Source: Candidatus Nitronereus thalassa
Lineage (GTDB): Bacteria > Nitrospirota > Nitrospiria > Nitrospirales > UBA8639
Direction: 5' to 3'
Assembly: GCF_032191465.1 (NCBI RefSeq)
Contig: NZ_JAQOUE010000001.1
Location: forward strand, 372,001-436,000
DNA length: 64,000 nucleotides
The position numbers and the translations under genes were made by a program. Below are positions 8,604 to 18,023 of the stretch, one piece after another (within the stretch, counting starts at the first letter, position 1; each line of letters starts with the position of its first letter). Below the pieces are notes generated by a model. It was not told the origin of the DNA. It searched no databases and worked only from the letters and a program-made list of their open reading frames with translations.

Positions 8604-10541
8604 TTATTTCTTTTCCTTATCGACTTCTTCAAATTCGGCATCCACGACTTTTTCGTCCTCACTCGTGGTCCCGCCTGCGGAGGATCCATCTGTGCCGGCA
8701 TTGCCATCTCCAGCTGCCGTGGCGGCACCTTCAGAGGAGGCTGCCTTATACATTTCTTCGGCTAATTTATGAGAGGCCGTTTGCAGGTCTTGCATGGCCG
8801 TCTTCATCGCTTCAAGGTCGGTACCCTCCATGGCGGTTCGCATGGCCTTGATGGCATCTTGGATTTTTGTTTTTTCCTCATCGCTGATTTTATCGCCATT
8901 TTCCTGGAGGTTCTTTTCCGTACTATATACCAGGTTGTCGGCTTGATTTTTGAGCTCGACGATTTCTCGACGTTTTTTATCCTCTTCGGAATGCGCTTGA
9001 GCGTCCTTAACTAATTGATCAACTTCTTCTTTGCTCAGCCCGCTGGAGGCCGTAATTTTAATGGATTGTTCCTTTTGAGTGGCCATATCCTTGGCTGAGA
9101 CATGTACAATCCCATTGGCGTCAATATCAAATGCCACTTCGATTTGGGGCATGCCACGTGGTGCTGGGGGAATGCCCACGAGATCGAATTGTCCCAGCAA
9201 TTTGTTATCGTTGGCCATTTCGCGTTCACCTTGAAACACGCGGATAGTCACGGCTGTTTGATTGTCGGCTGCCGTAGAAAAGACCTGGCTTTTCTTTGTC
9301 GGGATGGTGGTGTTGCGATCAATAAGCCGCGTAAAAACACCGCCTAAGGTTTCGATACCCAAGGAGAGAGGAGTGACGTCCAGCAATAACACATCTTTGA
9401 CATCCCCTCTGAGCACCCCGCCTTGAATTCCTGCGCCAATGGCGACGACTTCGTCCGGGTTTACCCCTCGATGTGGGTCTTTTCCAAAAAATTCTTTGAC
9501 GCGTTGAATGACTTTTGGCATCCGAGTCATTCCCCCGACGAGGACGACCTCGTTAATGTCATTGGCAGTCACTCCGGCATCAGTCAAAGCCTTTTTGCAA
9601 GGCTGGATCGACCGCTCAATGAGATCATCCACTAATTGTTCTAATTTGGCTCTGGTTAATTTCAGCACCAAATGTTTTGGTCCTGTCGCATCGGCGGTAA
9701 TGAAAGGGAGATTGATTTCGGTTTCTTGCGAGGAAGATAACTCGATTTTTGCTCGTTCAGCTGATTCTTTGAGCCTTTGTAAAGCCATTCGGTCATTCTT
9801 TAGGTCAATGCCTTGATCCTTTTTAAATTCGTCGACGAGCCAATCAATGATCCGTTCGTCAAAATCATCACCCCCGAGAAATGTATCACCGTTGGTGGAT
9901 TTCACCTCAAAGACGCCATCGCCAATTTCTAAAATAGACACGTCAAACGTTCCGCCTCCCAAATCGTAGACGGCGATTCGCTCTTCACTTTTTTTATCCA
10001 AACCGTAGGCCAGTGATGCCGCAGTCGGCTCATTGATAATACGTAGCACATTGAGTCCGGCAATTTGTCCCGCATCCTTGGTGGCTTGACGTTGACTGTC
10101 ATCAAAATAGGCTGGCACCGTGATAACGGCATCCGTGACTTTTTCACCCAAATAATCTTCTGCCGTCTGCTTGATCTTGGAAAGAATCATGGCCGAAACT
10201 TCTGGAGGGCTATAAGCCTTGCCACGAATGACCACATGAGCATCGCCATTGGCCGCTTCTTCTATTTTATAGGGAAGGCGTTTCTTGGCATCTTGCACTT
10301 CTTTGGCAGAGAACTTCCGTCCCATCAATCGCTTGACGGAAAAAATGGTATTTTCCGGATTGGTTATGGCTTGCCGTTTGGCAATTTGTCCTACCAATCG
10401 TTCGTCTTTATCATTAATTGCCACCACTGATGGCGTTGTGCGTCCTCCTTCGGAATTCGAAATGACTTCGGGATCGCCTCCGCTCATAATGGCGACACAC
10501 GAATTCGTGGTTCCAAGATCAATTCCAATAATTTTACTCAT
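8604..10541 (-). CDS. dnaK: Chaperone protein DnaK (Hsp70)
   Basis: ATP-driven chaperone that binds exposed hydrophobic segments of unfolded proteins. The 645-residue product starts [15 protein letters not shown], the phosphate-1 loop of the actin-like ATPase. Further signatures are [17 protein letters not shown] and [13 protein letters not shown], then the hydrophobic linker [13 protein letters not shown] and the substrate-binding domain. The C-terminal lid ends in a Gly/Ala/Ser-rich acidic tail finishing EEVDKEKK. The start overlaps the grpE stop by 4 bp (ATGA) and is preceded by a strong GGAAGGAG. Length and motifs are standard. Confidence 0.98.
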   Translation of the reverse strand: MSKIIGIDLGTTNSCVAIMSGGDPEVISNSEGGRTTPSVVAINDKDERLVGQIAKRQAITNPENTIFSVKRLMGRKFSAKEVQDAKKRLPYKIEEAANGDAHVVIRGKAYSPPEVSAMILSKIKQTAEDYLGEKVTDAVITVPAYFDDSQRQATKDAGQIAGLNVLRIINEPTAASLAYGLDKKSEERIAVYDLGGGTFDVSILEIGDGVFEVKSTNGDTFLGGDDFDERIIDWLVDEFKKDQGIDLKNDRMALQRLKESAERAKIELSSSQETEINLPFITADATGPKHLVLKLTRAKLEQLVDDLIERSIQPCKKALTDAGVTANDINEVVLVGGMTRMPKVIQRVKEFFGKDPHRGVNPDEVVAIGAGIQGGVLRGDVKDVLLLDVTPLSLGIETLGGVFTRLIDRNTTIPTKKSQVFSTAADNQTAVTIRVFQGEREMANDNKLLGQFDLVGIPPAPRGMPQIEVAFDIDANGIVHVSAKDMATQKEQSIKITASSGLSKEEVDQLVKDAQAHSEEDKKRREIVELKNQADNLVYSTEKNLQENGDKISDEEKTKIQDAIKAMRTAMEGTDLEAMKTAMQDLQTASHKLAEEMYKAASSEGAATAAGDGNAGTDGSSAGGTTSEDEKVVDAEFEEVDKEKK

Positions 10542-11257
10542 TCCTGTTCTCCTTCCATATGCTGCTCATGGCTTTCTTCTCCTTGGGATACCGAAGGATC
10601 GTCCGTACTTGCGGTTTTGGCTACTGTGACCATCGCAGGACGTAGGATTCGGTCTTGAAGAAAATAGCCCTTCTGATATTCATCCACCACAAAATTTTCT
10701 GCCACTGTTGAAGATTCAACTTGCCCGACAGCCTGGTGTTTCGCGGGATCAAAGGGTTCGCCCGCGCTGGTGACTTGTTTGACACCGACTTTTTCCAAAG
10801 TATCCAAAAATTGTTTATACGTAAGCTCCACTCCTTCTCGTAATCCTTCGGTGTCGGATTTTTCTTGGCTGCATTGCAATGCGCGTTCTAAGTTGTCGAT
10901 CGTTGGGAGCAAATCTTTTAATAATTTCTCATTCGCGAACCTGACGGTCTCGCTTTGATCTCGTTGCGCCCGGCGTTTGTAATTCTCAAACTCCGCGGCG
11001 AGCCGTAGATACTTATCATTTAATTCCTGAATTTCGGTCATTTTTGCCGTGAGTTCCGATTGTAAAACTGTGGGCACTTCCTCGTTGGTTGAGGCATCCG
11101 TTGTTTCCTCAGCGGAATTTTCGTCCACAATGGTGGATTGGTTTTCTCCCGTCAGGTGGGATTCGTTGGGGGTTGGTCGTTCATCTGATTTGTCCACAGC
11201 CGGTTCCTTCACTGATTGTCGAAAACCAAAATTTTTTAAAAAATCGAGGTTTTTCAA
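10538..11257 (-). CDS. grpE: Nucleotide exchange factor GrpE
   Basis: GrpE dimers release ADP from DnaK to restart its cycle. The 239-residue protein is longer than E. coli GrpE (197) because of an acidic, Ser/Thr-rich N-terminal region (about 1-75). The core follows: a long helix ([23 protein letters not shown]), [14 protein letters not shown], and a beta domain with [13 protein letters not shown]. The open frame begins at a TTG codon (11255-11257); AGGA lies about 12 nt upstream. A later start would only trim the variable N-terminus. It is the first gene of grpE-dnaK-dnaJ-rsmE. No hrcA and no CIRCE operator (TTAGCACTC-N9-GAGTGCTAA) is visible upstream, so heat control is by other means. Confidence 0.93.
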   Translation of the reverse strand: MKNLDFLKNFGFRQSVKEPAVDKSDERPTPNESHLTGENQSTIVDENSAEETTDASTNEEVPTVLQSELTAKMTEIQELNDKYLRLAAEFENYKRRAQRDQSETVRFANEKLLKDLLPTIDNLERALQCSQEKSDTEGLREGVELTYKQFLDTLEKVGVKQVTSAGEPFDPAKHQAVGQVESSTVAENFVVDEYQKGYFLQDRILRPAMVTVAKTASTDDPSVSQGEESHEQHMEGEQE

Positions 11258-11385
11258 AGTGATCTTGATGTCCTGATTTTTTTTAGGTGGCCTATCGGTT
11301 TCACAAATACCTTGCGACTGCCGTAAATCATGAAAATCCTGTGTTAACGTTGGGTTTATCGCAATATCATCGGAATTAGGGTCCT

Positions 11386-11403
11386 GGCAGGTTAATCCCT
11401 GCC
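11386..11403. promoter_or_regulatory. Inverted repeat GGCAGG-N6-CCTGCC upstream of grpE
   Basis: A perfect 6-bp inverted repeat with a 6-nt spacer, 129 bp upstream of the grpE start and in the 251 bp gap after coaX. There is no T-run on either side, so it is unlikely to be an intrinsic terminator. It could be an operator for the chaperone operon. Function unknown. Confidence 0.25.
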
Positions 11404-11486
11404 CAATGATGGCCTGTGTTCAGATAGACATTGTGGGAGGGAAGTCAACCCAAAGTATGAAAAAAATAGGGAAAATATTTACGGGG

Positions 11487-11495
11487 TGTGGATAA
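11487..11495 (-). promoter_or_regulatory. Single perfect DnaA-box sequence
   Basis: The minus strand reads TTATCCACA, identical to the consensus DnaA box, in the AT-rich gap just past the coaX stop. A weaker TTTATCCAG lies immediately upstream on the same strand. There is no dnaA, dnaN or box cluster nearby, so this is not an origin call. It may be a DnaA-titration or regulatory site, or chance. Confidence 0.3.
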
Positions 11496-11508
11496 CCTGG
11501 ATAAACCG

Positions 11509-12279
11509 CTAATCGCCTTTGATCCGATGATAAAGAAGATTGAGCCCTTCAAGCGTGAGATAGGGGCATACGTCTTGGATGGTGCGTGAAATAGGGGCAA
11601 GGATTGCGGCGAGGCCTCCGGTGGCAATAACACGGGTGGTTTGACCAATCTCTTGCTGAATTCGAGTTACTAGCTCGTCCACCAATCCGGCATATCCAAA
11701 AATTAGCCCCGATTGCATACTGGTAACGGTATCAGTCCCAATGACGCTTTTAGGTCGGACCAATTCAATATCTGGCAGTTTGGCAGTATGGGCGTGAAGG
11801 GCATTGGCGGAACTCTTCAGGCCTGGGGCAATAGCACCTCCCAAATATCGTCCATCTTGAGTAATCGTGCAAAAAGTGGTGGCGGTTCCGAAGTCCACAA
11901 TAATCAGTCCGGTGTGATAGCGAGCATACGCCGCTGCCGCATTCACTAGGCGATCCGTGCCGATTTCTCGAGGATTGGCATATTGAAGGGTCAAATGAAA
12001 TGGAAAATCCGCCGTGACAAGTAATGGGCAATGGTGGAAATAGGTCTCAACCACCTGCTCAATGACGGGGGTGACCGGAGGAACCACGCTGGAGATGATG
12101 GTGCCATCGATACTCGTGGGCTGGATGCCTGCTTCACGCATCAGGGAAACAAACAGAGATCCATATTCATCGGATGTTTTCGTGGTATTCGTAGCCAATC
12201 GCCAGGATTTTTTAAGGGTATCGCGATCAAAGACCCCAAAGGCGATTTGTGAGTTGCCGATGTCAATCGTGAGGAGCAT
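11509..12279 (-). CDS. coaX: Type III pantothenate kinase
   Basis: CoaX carries out the first step of coenzyme A synthesis, phosphorylating pantothenate with ATP; type III enzymes are not feedback-inhibited by CoA. The 256-residue product has the ASKHA-fold signatures: MLLTIDIGNSQIAFGVFD (phosphate loop), REIGTDRLVNAAAA (the catalytic aspartate lies here), IIVDFGTATTFC and the late RVIATGGLA segment. Length is typical (about 255). It is the last gene of the minus-strand valS-nadC-birA-coaX run, 73 bp after birA. The birA-coaX pairing is common across bacteria. Confidence 0.95.
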   Translation of the reverse strand: MLLTIDIGNSQIAFGVFDRDTLKKSWRLATNTTKTSDEYGSLFVSLMREAGIQPTSIDGTIISSVVPPVTPVIEQVVETYFHHCPLLVTADFPFHLTLQYANPREIGTDRLVNAAAAYARYHTGLIIVDFGTATTFCTITQDGRYLGGAIAPGLKSSANALHAHTAKLPDIELVRPKSVIGTDTVTSMQSGLIFGYAGLVDELVTRIQQEIGQTTRVIATGGLAAILAPISRTIQDVCPYLTLEGLNLLYHRIKGD

Positions 12280-12352
12280 GTCAATTTTTAGTGATTGTGG
12301 GTTTTAGTTGATAACCAGGAAAATACATGTCTGGAGGATAGCTAATCAAGAG

Positions 12353-13177
12353 TTAGGATCTGACATGAATGACATCCGCCGAATGAATCTCGATGATCTT
12401 TTTTGAATCCTGTTCCAAAGGCGTGACATGAAGAGAGCCTTCTTTTCCAATGGCAGTTGCCCTACCATGAATTGCTTTTGTTTCTGTGAGAACACATCGC
12501 ACATCCATACCGAGGGTTGAACAGGCAGCAGAATATGCGGCATGGACTTCATCTAGGTAGTTCAGGGCCAGTTGATCATACCACTTTTCTAATTGGTTGA
12601 ATATGCGAATGAGAAGTCGATTTCGGTTGCACGATTCCTGTTTTTCGAGTGACAGCGATGTGGAGCTTTCTTGAAGCTCTTGCGGAAAATCATCCAGGTC
12701 GGCATTCACATTGATCCCGAATCCTATGATAATTACGCATGTTGATTTCTCTCGATTCATGCTCTCACACAAGATTCCACCTAATTTTTTGTTCCCAATC
12801 AAGAGATCATTGGGCCATTTCAGTGAGGGGGTGATTTTTTGGTCTTCTTCTATGGCTTTGGAGAGCGCCAGGCCTGTTGCTAATGGAATCCAGGATAAAT
12901 GAGGTTGCAGTCGAGGATCTCGACATATTACCGAACAATAAATATTTTTGTGAGGGGGTGAGACCCAAGTGCGCCCCAATCTCCCTTTGCCCGCAGTTTG
13001 GTGTTCCGCCAGGATCACGGTTCCATGAGGTTCGCCTGATCCGGCTAAGGTTAAGCCAAGTGTGTTGGTAGAAGGCGTTTCGGTGACGATATGTAGGGAT
13101 TGTCCAAGGTTCTGAGTCTTGAGTCCGGCTTGGATGACACCAGCGTTCAGGGCATCGGATTGTGGTTGAACCAACAT
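12353..13177 (-). CDS. birA: Biotin-[acetyl-CoA-carboxylase] ligase (group I, no DNA-binding domain)
   Basis: Attaches biotin to the lysine of biotin carboxyl carrier protein through biotinyl-AMP. The 274-residue product has the catalytic core motifs TPSTNTL, GKGRLGRTW (nucleotide and biotin loop), LKWPNDLLIGNKKLGGILCE and the IIGFGINVN strand, then a C-terminal SH3-like domain. It lacks the N-terminal winged-helix of E. coli BirA, so it should be a pure enzyme and not the repressor of biotin genes. That matters because bioA also lies in this window (56278-57705). It is 45 bp downstream of nadC. Confidence 0.93.
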   Translation of the reverse strand: MLVQPQSDALNAGVIQAGLKTQNLGQSLHIVTETPSTNTLGLTLAGSGEPHGTVILAEHQTAGKGRLGRTWVSPPHKNIYCSVICRDPRLQPHLSWIPLATGLALSKAIEEDQKITPSLKWPNDLLIGNKKLGGILCESMNREKSTCVIIIGFGINVNADLDDFPQELQESSTSLSLEKQESCNRNRLLIRIFNQLEKWYDQLALNYLDEVHAAYSAACSTLGMDVRCVLTETKAIHGRATAIGKEGSLHVTPLEQDSKKIIEIHSADVIHVRS

Positions 13178-13222
13178 GGAGACTGGCCCCTTAGTTTGAG
13201 AATGAATTTACGAAGGAAAAGG

Positions 13223-14080
13223 TCACAATATTTCCAAACTTAAGTCCACGCTCGGAGCTGAGTGGGTAAGCGCCCCGATGGAAATATAGTCGGTACCAGC
13301 GGCGGCATATTCTCGGATATTAGCCAGAGTGATTCCTCCGGAGGCCTCGACCAAAGCTCTCCCTTTAATTTGGGTCACTGCTTTGCGGACGACATCTGGA
13401 GTCATATTATCGAGTAAGAGTACATCCACCTGTCCCTGAATCGCAGGTTCAATCTCTTCTAATGCTTCAATTTCCACGCATATCTTCACGCAATGAGGGC
13501 CGTTTTCTCTAGCTAAATGGCATGCTTGGGTGAGGCTAATGCCGTGGGCTTTAAGAATGGCCAGATGATTATCTTTAATTAGGATGCCATCGTTGAGGGA
13601 CATCCGATGATTTGTCCCACCACCCATGACCACGGCCCACTTTTGCAGTGTCCGGAGGCCTGGTGTCGTCTTTCTTGTGTCGAGAATTTTAGTGGGATAA
13701 TCCCGCACAGCGTCGCAATACTGTTTGGTAAGCGTGGCAATTCCAGAGAGGTGTTGAAGAAAATTTAAGGCTACCCGTTCTCCCGTAAGAATCGATCGGG
13801 TGTTTCCCTCCAGTGTGGCTATTGTTTGTCCTGAAAGAATGGTTTCCCCGTCACCATGTTCAACGGTGATGGAAACGGAGTGATTGAGTAACTCAAAGAC
13901 TTTTTGGAGGACCGGTATTCCGGCCACGGTAACCCCTTGCTTTGCCCTAATAACGGCTCGAGTCGTCGTGGAACTTGGAATAAGGGTTTCCGAGGTGACG
14001 TCTCCGTAGGAGATGTCTTCTTTAAGGGCCTGTCGGACAAGGGGATCAAGCTCATGGGGTGAGAGCAGGGGAGAAGACAT
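13223..14080 (-). CDS. nadC: Quinolinate phosphoribosyltransferase (decarboxylating)
   Basis: Converts quinolinate and PRPP to nicotinate mononucleotide, CO2 and PPi in de novo NAD synthesis. The 285-residue product shows LDTRKTTPGLRTLQKWAVVMGG, the GTNHRMSLNDGILIKDNH active-site run (Arg/His/Lys contacts to quinolinate and PRPP), EIEALEEI, and the glycine-rich VEASGGITLANI phosphate loop near the C-terminus. Length fits the family (280-297). It begins 8 bp after the valS stop, so it is probably co-transcribed and perhaps coupled. Confidence 0.96.
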   Translation of the reverse strand: MSSPLLSPHELDPLVRQALKEDISYGDVTSETLIPSSTTTRAVIRAKQGVTVAGIPVLQKVFELLNHSVSITVEHGDGETILSGQTIATLEGNTRSILTGERVALNFLQHLSGIATLTKQYCDAVRDYPTKILDTRKTTPGLRTLQKWAVVMGGGTNHRMSLNDGILIKDNHLAILKAHGISLTQACHLARENGPHCVKICVEIEALEEIEPAIQGQVDVLLLDNMTPDVVRKAVTQIKGRALVEASGGITLANIREYAAAGTDYISIGALTHSAPSVDLSLEIL

Positions 14081-14088
14081 GGTTCTTT

Positions 14089-16833
14089 TTAGGTAACCAT
14101 TTTTTGGAGTTGAAGCTCACTGCTCGAAAGAAGAGAAAGCTCAGAGTTAAGGGCGTTGAGTCGATCTTGTGATTCCTGAATGACCTCGGGTTCGGCTTTG
14201 GCGGTAAAATCTGGGGAGGCCAGTCTTCCTTGAAGGCGGGTGGCTTCTTTGTGTTTGGTTTGAGTCTGCTTCTTGATGCGGTCCAATGCCTTTTTGAGGT
14301 CAACCTCCCCCTCTATGTGAATCCCGACTGTGAAGCTACCTGCCACTAGCTGCAGAACGTGATTCATTGGCCAATCAGTCTGGTTGGAGACTCCAAGTTT
14401 CCCTCGAGTAAGTTGTTCAATGTGAGGTTTCAGCGTCTGAAGTTGAGCTACATCTTGGGGATCTTTCGCTGTTGCAGAGAGAGACAGCTTTTTGGCTGGC
14501 CCGTATTCGAGTAATGCTCGGCCAGTGCGCGTGATGGTGACGACTTGTTCAATGATACGGAATGCCTCTTCGGCATTGGGATCGACCCAGTCATTGTTTT
14601 TCTGGGGGTAAGATTGGATGACAAGGCTGTCCCCTTCATGCGGAATGGCTTGCCAAATTTCTTCGGTGAGAAAAGGCATGAGCGGATGAAGCAGCCGTTG
14701 CACGATTTCAAACGATTCGAAAAGCGTGTAACGTGTTGAGCGGTTTTCAGGCGTATCATCGGCTTGTAGCGACGGCTTGATCAGCTCCAAGTACCAATCG
14801 CAGTATTCATGCCAAATAAAGTGATAAAGCTGATTGGCCGCTTGATCAAACCGATAGTTTTCCAAACTGATGTTGACGGAATCGGTAACCTGATTCAGTC
14901 GAGTGAGGATCCATCGATCGATTAAGGGGCGATCTTTAAAAGGGAGCGCCTGGATTTTGCCGTCCGCATTCATGAGAATAAATCGCGCGGCATTCCAAAT
15001 CTTGTTGGTGAAATTGCGATAGCCCTCGATCCGTTCTTCAGACAATTTGATATCACGTCCAGGGGAGGCCATGGAGGTCAGGGTAAATCGCAGTGCGTCT
15101 GTGCCGTATTGAGACATTTTTGTGAGTGGATCGATAACATTTCCTTTGGACTTGCTCATCTTTTGGCCTTCGGCATCACGAACCAAGGCATGAATATACA
15201 CATCCTTAAACGGGGGTTTGCCCGTGAATTTCAAGCCCATCATGATCATGCGGGCGACCCAGAAAAAGAGAATATCCAGACCCGTGACAAGGGTGGCTGT
15301 AGGATAAAAGGTTTTAAGATCCTGGGTGTCTTCTGGCCATCCTAATGTCGAAAATGGCCAAAGGGCAGACGAAAACCAGGTGTCCAGGACATCAGGGTCT
15401 TGAATAAAGTCCTCATTGCTACATGTGGGACATATCTTAGGTGCGACCCGGTCGACAGTGGGAGTTGCGTTCGGAGGAATAATGCTGCTCCCCGCTCCCT
15501 GGTCAACCTGTTTGACCTCAGGATAGCAAGTGGTGCAATACCAGGCGGGAATTCGATGTCCCCACCAGATTTGGCGTGAAATACACCAGTCTTTGATCCC
15601 TCTCATCCATCCGAGATAATTGTTGGCCCAGCCCTCGGGAATAATTCGAATTTGTCCTGTTTCGACGGCCTGGATCGCCGGGTCGGCAAGAGGCTGAATC
15701 TTGACGAACCATTGGGGAGAGAGAAAGGGTTCCACCACGGTCTTGCAGCGGTAACATTTTCCCAAGGCCATTTGATGATCATCGATCGAAGGCATGCGTT
15801 CCAGGGCTTGAAGAGCCTCAATGACAATGGGTCTCGCTTTTGCCACTGGCAAATTCGCCAATTGCGAGCGGAGCGAAATTTCCACCCCGGCCTTTTCTAG
15901 GGCTGCAGGGTCCAGTTGTGCATGGTAATTCAAAATGGAAAGCCGGGGAAGTTGATGCCGTTCACCAGCATCAAAATCGTTAAAATCATGTGCTGGAGTA
16001 ATTTTAACGGCGCCAGTGCCAAATTCACGGTCAACAAGTATCGCATCACCAACAATGGGAATCGTCCGGGAGGTCAACGGAAGTCGGATGGATTTACCAA
16101 TCAGATGGTTATAGCGAGGATCTTCCGGGTGCACTGCGACAGCTGTATCACCTAGTAACGTTTCAGGGCGTGTCGTTGCGATGGTCAAAAAGACATTTGG
16201 ATCATCTGCAAGGGGGTATTGAATATGATAGAGCTTGCCTTTGAGTTGCTCATGCTCAACCTCAATATCAGAGAGAGCCGTGAGGCAGCGAGGACACCAA
16301 TTGATTAATCGCTCCCCACGGTAGATTAATCCTTCTTGATGCAGGCGGACGAACACTTCGCGGACGGCTTTTGAAAGCCCATCGTCCATGGTAAAACGCA
16401 AACGGGACCAATCACACGAAGCGCCCAAATGTTTGAGCTGGCCGATAATTGTGTCGCCGGACTCTTGCCGCCATTTCCAAACCCGCTCAATAAACGCATC
16501 TCGTCCAAGTTGTTCTCGGGAACTGCCTTCGGCATGGAGTTGTCGTTCCACGACATTTTGCGTGGCAATGCCCGCATGATCGGTTCCGGGAACCCAAAGA
16601 GCTTTTCGTCCTTGCATACGTCGCCAACGGATTAAGATGTCCTGGAGAGTATTATTCAACGCATGACCAATATGCAGGGATCCGGTGACGTTCGGAGGGG
16701 GAATGACAATGGTGTAGGCATCGCCAGGGGCGTCAGAATTTCCAGCGAAATAACCCTGGTCTAGCCAATATTGGCTCCAGCGGGCTTCAACGGCCTGAGG
16801 TTCGTAGATCTTTTCAAGTTGACGGGAAGACAT
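14089..16833 (-). CDS. valS: Valyl-tRNA synthetase
   Basis: Class I aminoacyl-tRNA synthetase that charges tRNA-Val. The 914-residue protein has the HIGH-type signature (PNVTGSLHIGHALNNT) at about residue 50, a CP1 editing domain with TIATTRPETLLGDTAVAV, zinc-like cysteine pairs CPRC and CYRC, and the KMSKS loop (GQKMSKSKGNVIDPL). The anticodon-binding helices follow. The C-terminal coiled coil (about residues 850-910) is the tRNA-binding arm typical of bacterial ValRS and ends at the LQKMVT tail. It is the first gene of valS-nadC-birA-coaX. Confidence 0.98.
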   Translation of the reverse strand: MSSRQLEKIYEPQAVEARWSQYWLDQGYFAGNSDAPGDAYTIVIPPPNVTGSLHIGHALNNTLQDILIRWRRMQGRKALWVPGTDHAGIATQNVVERQLHAEGSSREQLGRDAFIERVWKWRQESGDTIIGQLKHLGASCDWSRLRFTMDDGLSKAVREVFVRLHQEGLIYRGERLINWCPRCLTALSDIEVEHEQLKGKLYHIQYPLADDPNVFLTIATTRPETLLGDTAVAVHPEDPRYNHLIGKSIRLPLTSRTIPIVGDAILVDREFGTGAVKITPAHDFNDFDAGERHQLPRLSILNYHAQLDPAALEKAGVEISLRSQLANLPVAKARPIVIEALQALERMPSIDDHQMALGKCYRCKTVVEPFLSPQWFVKIQPLADPAIQAVETGQIRIIPEGWANNYLGWMRGIKDWCISRQIWWGHRIPAWYCTTCYPEVKQVDQGAGSSIIPPNATPTVDRVAPKICPTCSNEDFIQDPDVLDTWFSSALWPFSTLGWPEDTQDLKTFYPTATLVTGLDILFFWVARMIMMGLKFTGKPPFKDVYIHALVRDAEGQKMSKSKGNVIDPLTKMSQYGTDALRFTLTSMASPGRDIKLSEERIEGYRNFTNKIWNAARFILMNADGKIQALPFKDRPLIDRWILTRLNQVTDSVNISLENYRFDQAANQLYHFIWHEYCDWYLELIKPSLQADDTPENRSTRYTLFESFEIVQRLLHPLMPFLTEEIWQAIPHEGDSLVIQSYPQKNNDWVDPNAEEAFRIIEQVVTITRTGRALLEYGPAKKLSLSATAKDPQDVAQLQTLKPHIEQLTRGKLGVSNQTDWPMNHVLQLVAGSFTVGIHIEGEVDLKKALDRIKKQTQTKHKEATRLQGRLASPDFTAKAEPEVIQESQDRLNALNSELSLLSSSELQLQKMVT

Positions 16834-17016
16834 AAAGACGAGTTGGGGGCTAAAAGAGCAGGGATCTTAGCATGGGGTGTGGGCCCCCGCAAGGAACTTC
16901 AGCTTGTTTTAAGATGAAATTGTGTGATAGATACGGTAAGAATTTTCGCCAGGGATTTTACGGAAATACTGGCGATGGTCACAAATAACATTCACACATA
17001 ACATAAGGAGCCATGC

Positions 17017-17127
17017 ATGCCTAAGGGTCGAGAGAAAGATCGGGAACTCCGTCGGAAGCACCGCAAGAATCAACAACGTGTGAAAGCCCTTGATCAAGCT
17101 CAAAAGAAAGCAGGGAGCAAGAAGTAA
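17017..17127 (+). CDS. Small highly basic protein of 36 residues, function unknown
   Basis: An ORF from ATG 17017 to TAA 17125-17127 encodes MPKGREKDRELRRKHRK and then a Gln/Lys-rich helix ending AGSKK. About 40% of residues are Lys or Arg. A strong Shine-Dalgarno (AAGGAG, 17005-17010) lies 6 nt upstream, which is the main reason to believe it is translated. The preceding ATG at 17013 is blocked by an immediate TAA. The composition suggests binding to RNA, the ribosome or DNA. It sits alone between divergent valS and the HAD gene. I do not recognise a named family. Confidence 0.6.
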   Translation: MPKGREKDRELRRKHRKNQQRVKALDQAQKKAGSKK

Positions 17128-17294
17128 TCTCATCTTTTTCCTGTCCTGACCTTCATTGCCCCTTCCCTGTGGTTTTTTGATTCCTTTCATCTAAAGTCAA
17201 TAAACTTCGGTCACTCGTTTTTTCCTCAGGTAAGTTTTATTGGAACTGCGTGTCTTAGTGTTCGCATTGTTTTTCATGTAGAATTTTAAATCCC

Positions 17295-18023
17295 ATGTCC
17301 CAATCTCAAATACAGGTGGTGTTTTTCGATGCCGCCGGAACCTTATTTCACGTCAAGGGTTCGGTTGGGGAAGTCTATCTTCGCTATGCAGAAAAGTATG
17401 GGGTTGTTCCATCTCCGGAATTAACCACCAAAGTGAATCAGGCCTTTAAAGAAGCATTCCGGCAGGCGCCTCCTGCTATCTTTGCCGTGGATGAACCTGA
17501 AAAGCTCAAGCAATGTGAGCGGTTATGGTGGTTTGATATTGTGCATGGGGTGTTTTACCGCGTGGGGATGTTTGGAGGATTTGATGAGTATTTCGATGAA
17601 GTGTTTGAAGCATTTGGAACCGCAGATCTCTGGCAGGTATATCCGGAGGTCCCTGGAGTGTTAGAGCTACTGAAAACTCAAGGGTATGAGTTAGGGGTGA
17701 TTTCTAATTTTGATACCCGATTTTATGGGATTCTTCGTGGACTCAAGTTGGATCAGTATTTTGATTCCATCACGATTTCAAGTTTAGCGGGTGCAGCGAA
17801 ACCTTCGCCGAAAATATTTCAATATGCCTTGGATCAGCATGCACTCGAACCGGACGAAGCCCTGCATATTGGGGATAGTCGCAGTGAAGATTTCGATGGT
17901 GCACGCCATGCCAAATTGCATGGGCTTTTGATTGAAAGGGAAAAGGGGGGTGGAAAAAGTGGGGAAAGAGTAGTCAATTCTTTAACTGGCATTGTTGGTA
18001 TGCTATCCCAGTTTTCCGCTTAA
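17295..18023 (+). CDS. HAD-superfamily hydrolase (REG-2/HDHD3-like, subfamily IA)
   Basis: A 242-residue cytosolic haloacid-dehalogenase-fold protein. Motif I is VVFFDAAGTLF: the nucleophile Asp13 is present, but the residue two places later is Ala rather than the acid/base Asp of classic phosphatases. Motif II is LGVISNFD, motif III is the lysine in AAKPSPKIF, and motif IV is LHIGDSRSEDFDGA. A helical cap lies between motifs I and II (about 20-100). The motif I variant is like REG-2/HDHD3 and dehalogenase branches, so the substrate cannot be inferred and strong phosphatase activity is doubtful. Confidence 0.8.
   Translation: MSQSQIQVVFFDAAGTLFHVKGSVGEVYLRYAEKYGVVPSPELTTKVNQAFKEAFRQAPPAIFAVDEPEKLKQCERLWWFDIVHGVFYRVGMFGGFDEYFDEVFEAFGTADLWQVYPEVPGVLELLKTQGYELGVISNFDTRFYGILRGLKLDQYFDSITISSLAGAAKPSPKIFQYALDQHALEPDEALHIGDSRSEDFDGARHAKLHGLLIEREKGGGKSGERVVNSLTGIVGMLSQFSA

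Noticed and set aside
11406-11495. 29-codon plus-strand ORF between grpE and coaX
   Set aside because: There is no ribosome-binding site, its composition is not protein-like, and it overlaps the DnaA-box region.
11258-11508. CIRCE operator or sigma-32 promoter before grpE
   Set aside because: No TTAGCACTC/GAGTGCTAA dyad and no CTTGAAA-N13-CCCAT pattern was found on the relevant strand.
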